From positions 248,001-312,000 of the forward strand of contig CAWUCO010000272.1 of NCBI GenBank assembly GCA_963920705.1: a DNA stretch of 64,000 bases, written 5' to 3'. Below, piece after piece: positions 61,201-64,000 of this stretch. Below the pieces are notes generated by a model, which searched no databases, was not told the DNA's origin, and saw only the letters and a program-made list of their open reading frames with translations. A program made the position numbers and the translations under genes. Every line of letters begins with the position of its first letter. The stretch's first letter is position 1. Source of the DNA: Odiellus spinosus. Its lineage: Eukaryota > Arthropoda > Arachnida > Opiliones > Phalangiidae.

Positions 61201-64000
61201 AAAAACGTGATTTGGAAAAACGTGATTTGGAAAAACGTGATTTGGAAAAACGTGACGTGATTGGAAAAACGTGATTGGAAAAACGTGATTGGAAAAACGT
61301 GATTGGAAAAACGTGATTGGAAAAACGTGATTGGAAAAACGTGATTGGAAAAACGTGATTGGAAAAACGTGATTGGAAAAACGTGATTGGAAAAACGTGA
61401 TTGGAAAAACGTGATTGGAAAAACGTGATTGGAAAAACGTGATTGGAAAAACGTGATTGGAAAAACGTGATTGGAAAAACGTGATTGGAAAAACGTGATT
61501 GGAAAAACGTGATTTGGAAAAACGTGATTTGGAAAAACGTGATTGAAAAACGTGATTGGAAAAACGTGATTGGAAAAACGTGATTTGGAAAAACGTGATT
61601 GGAAAAACGTGATTGGAAAAACGTGATTTGGAAAAACGTGATTTGGAAAAACGTGATTGGAAAAACGTGATTGGAAAAACGTGATTTGGAAAAACGTGAT
61701 TTGGAAAAACGTGATTTGGAAAAACGTGATTTGGAAAAACGTGACGTGATTGGAATAACGTGATTGGAAAAACGTGATTGGAAAAACGTGATTGGAAAAA
61801 CGTGATTGGAAAAACGTGATTGGAAAAACGTGATTGGAAAAACGTGATTGGAAAAACGTGATTTGGAAAAACGTGATTGGAAAAACGTGATTGGAAAAAC
61901 GTGATTTGGAAAAACGTGATTTGGAAAAACGTGATTTGGAAAAACGTGATTGGAAAAACGTGATTAGGAAAAACGTGATTGGAAAAACGTGAATGGAAAA
62001 ACGTGATTTGGAAAAACGTGATTTGGAAAAACGTGATTGGAAAAACCAGATTGGAAAAACGTGATTTGGAAAAACGTGATTTGGAAAAACGTGATTTGGA
62101 AAAACGTGATTGGAAAAACGTGATTGGAAAAACGTGATTTGGAAAAACGTGATTTGGAAAAACGTGATTGGAAAAACGTGATTGGAAAAACGTGATTTGG
62201 AAAAACGTGATTTGGAAAAACGTGATTTGGAAAAACGTGACGTGATTGGAAAAACGTGATTGTAAAAACGTGATTGGAAAAACGTGATTGGAAAAACGTG
62301 ATTGGAAAAACGTGATTGGAAAAACGTGATTGGAAAAACGTGATTTGGAAAAACGTGATTGGAAAAACGTGATTGGAAAAACGTGATTTGGAAAAACGTG
62401 ATTTGGAAAAACGTGATTGAAAAAACGTGATTGAAAAAACGTGATTGGAAAAACGTGATTGGAAAAACGTGATTGGAAAAACGTGATTGGAAAAACGTGA
62501 TTGGAAAAACGTGATTGGAAAAACGTGATTGGAAAAACGTGATTAGAAAAACGTGATTGGAAAAACGTGATTGGAAAAACGTGATTGGAAAAACGTGATT
62601 GGAAAAACGTGATTGGAAAAACGTGATTGGAAAAACGTGATTGGAAAAACGTGATTGGAAAAACGTGATTGGAAAAACGTGATTGGAAAAACGTGATTGG
62701 AAAAACGTGATTGGAAAAACGTGATTGGAAAAACGTGATTGGAAAAACGTGATTGGAAAAACGTGATTTGGAAAAACGTGATTTGGAAAAACGTGATTGA
62801 AAAACGTGATTGGAAAAACGTGATTGGAAAAACGTGATTTGGAAAAACGTGATTGGAAAAACGTGATTGGAAAAACGTGATTTGGAAAAACGTGATTTGG
62901 AAAAACGTGATTGGAAAAACGTGATTGGAAAAACGTGATTTGGAAAAACGTGATTTGGAAAAACGTGATTTGGAAAAACGTGACGTGATTGGAATAACGT
63001 GATTGGAAAAACGTGATTGGAAAAACGTGATTGGAAAAACGTGATTGGAAAAACGTGATTGGAAAAACGTGATTGGAAAAACGTGATTTGGAAAAACGTG
63101 ATTGGAAAAACGTGATTGGAAAAACGTGATTTGGAAAAACGTGATTTGGAAAAACGTGATTTGGAAAAACGTGATTGGAAAAACGTGATTAGGAAAAACG
63201 TGATTGGAAAAACGTGAATGGAAAAACGTGATTTGGAAAAACGTGATTTGGAAAAACGTGATTGGAAAAACCAGATTGGAAAAACGTGATTTGGAAAAAC
63301 GTGATTTGGAAAAACGTGATTTGGAAAAACGTGATTGGAAAAACGTGATTGGAAAAACGTGATTTGGAAAAACGTGATTTGGAAAAACGTGATTGGAAAA
63401 ACGTGATTGGAAAAACGTGATTTGGAAAAACGTGATTTGGAAAAACGTGATTTGGAAAAACGTGACGTGATTGGAAAAACGTGATTGTAAAAACGTGATT
63501 GGAAAAACGTGATTGGAAAAACGTGATTGGAAAAACGTGATTGGAAAAACGTGATTGGAAAAACGTGATTTGGAAAAACGTGATTGGAAAAACGTGATTG
63601 GAAAAACGTGATTTGGAAAAACGTGATTTGGAAAAACGTGATTTGGAAAAACGTGATTGGAAAAACGTGATTTGGAAAAACGTGATTGGAAAAACGTGAA
63701 TGGAAAAACGTGATTTGGAAAAACGTGATTTGGAAAAACATGATTGGAAAAACGTGATTGGAAAAACGTGATTTGGAAAAACGTGATTTGGAAAAACGTG
63801 ATTGGAAAAACGTGATTGGAAAAACGTGATTTGGAAAAACGTGATTTGGAAAAACGTGATTTGGAAAAACGTGATTTGGAAAAACGTGACGTGATTGGAA
63901 AAACGTGATTGGAAAAACGTGATTGGAAAAACGTGATTGGAAAAACGTGATTGGAAAAACGTGATTGGAAAAACGTGATTGGAAAAACGTGATTGGAAAA
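58231..64000 (+). repeat. Higher-order segment C, right copy of a ~6-kb duplication
   Basis: Junction spacings are 496, 409, 248, 964, 496, 409, 489, 496, 743, 482 and 424 bp, the same series as the left copy from 41663. The GGAATAACG, TTAGG, CCAGA, GTAAAAACG and single CATGA markers recur at corresponding places. The offset between copies is 16.5 kb at the start and 16.1 kb at the end. The segment runs off the window, as does the array. Confidence 0.9.

Larger units (their letters stand above)
51..63894 (+). repeat. Recurrent 5-bp remnant units forming TGACGTGA junctions
   Basis: A truncated unit of only CGTGA follows a complete unit and creates TGACGTGA. By eye I count 66, starting for example at 51, 4621, 8812, 11530, 12752, 13148, 15054, 16736, 17754, 18149, 19619, 20911, 21642, 22227, 23360, 28350, 36081, 41663, 49836, 53108, 58231 and 63887. 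Almost all end a run of three or four 15-bp units. They are absent from 33 to 36 kb and from 53116 to 58230. They give natural boundaries for higher-order repeats and are used as such in this annotation. The count was manual and may be off by a few. Confidence 0.93.
1..64000 (+). repeat. 14-bp satellite array, whole window
   Basis: The whole window is head-to-tail copies of TTGGAAAAACGTGA or close variants, about 4500 units, always in the same orientation. The unit is 36% GC, has 10 purines in 14 bases and one CpG. Length variants of 15 bp (extra leading T) and 5 bp (CGTGA) are interspersed in ordered patterns, and rare 12- or 13-bp units occur. No unique sequence longer than a unit was seen, so the array exceeds 64 kb. 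An array of this size with higher-order structure is typical of eukaryotic heterochromatic satellite DNA. I do not recognise the family and cannot assign a species or a chromosomal position. Confidence 0.98.

Noticed and set aside
1-64000. CRISPR array
   Set aside because: Units are contiguous with no unique spacers.
1-64000. Telomeric repeat
   Set aside because: The unit lacks a G-rich telomere motif, and duplicated higher-order blocks with private substitutions and length variants do not fit templated telomerase synthesis.
1-64000. Relationship to mouse major satellite, which contains AAAAACGTGA-like segments
   Set aside because: From memory the shared stretch is short and A-rich; the mouse unit is 234 bp with a different internal structure, and nothing like it is seen here.
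1-64000. Assembly or synthetic artefact from consensus collapse
   Set aside because: Dozens of private single-base markers, consistent higher-order spacings and zoned variants indicate real evolutionary structure, although exact copy numbers could still be wrong by some units.
1-64000. Inverted repeats, palindromes or transposons inside the array
   Set aside because: I saw no reverse-oriented units and no non-satellite insert anywhere; the zoning in 53774-57442 is symmetrical in order of variants only, not in strand.
1-64000. Promoters, terminators, tRNA or rRNA genes
   Set aside because: No sequence other than the satellite unit and its variants is present; the CCAAT and CRE-like matches are repeat-borne and not evidence of a promoter.

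Overview
This window is one uninterrupted satellite DNA array. Every base from 1 to 64000 belongs to head-to-tail copies of a 14-bp unit, TTGGAAAAACGTGA, all in the same orientation. There are roughly 4500 copies, and neither array edge is inside the window. I find no protein-coding gene, RNA gene, transposon, CRISPR array or unique sequence. Tens of kilobases of short tandem repeat with nested higher-order organisation point to eukaryotic heterochromatin (centromeric, pericentromeric, or a sex or B chromosome are all possible). The sequence alone does not identify the species.

The array is highly structured. Three unit lengths occur: 14 bp (canonical), 15 bp (an extra T, TTTGGAAAAACGTGA) and a 5-bp remnant (CGTGA). 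The remnant creates the junction TGACGTGA, which I counted by eye 66 times. The order of 14-, 15- and 5-bp units is conserved as a composite 'core' of 22 units (311 bp), with an expanded version of 27 units (384 bp). Spacers that are exact multiples of 14 bp separate the cores. On top of this, point variants of the unit form homogeneous runs: GTGG and TCGG at the 5' end of the unit, AAGAC and AACAC in the middle, and CCTGA, CGGGA, CAGGA, CATGA and GGTGA at the 3' end.

Layout: 51-8811 holds two long related blocks with GTGG/TCGG runs, a CCTGA domain and cores. 8812-13147 holds a 22-unit GTGG run, 70 uninterrupted 14-mers and a ~1.2-kb tandem duplication. 13148-16735 holds two more CCTGA blocks. 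18149-20910 holds two tandem GTGG/TCGG cassettes. 20911-28349 is a patchwork of duplicated cores. 28350-34260 holds ~2-kb higher-order repeats. 34261-35967 is the first domain of CAGGA/CGGGA/AAGAC variants. 35968-41662 is cores and plain runs. 41663-48072 is a higher-order segment repeated at 58231-64000. Between those copies lie three CCTGA cassettes (48073-52429) and a second, larger variant domain (53774-57442).

The very long open frames on the minus strand are by-products of a unit whose reverse complement has no stop codon in any frame. Plus-strand frames open only where variants remove the TGA. The main points of interest are the 14/15/5 length pattern, the ~6-kb segmental duplication flanking a zoned variant domain, the restriction of amplified substitutions to a few positions of the unit, and the dense sequence motifs (CCAAT on the minus strand, TGACGTGA, a CENP-B half-box) that these variants create or destroy.
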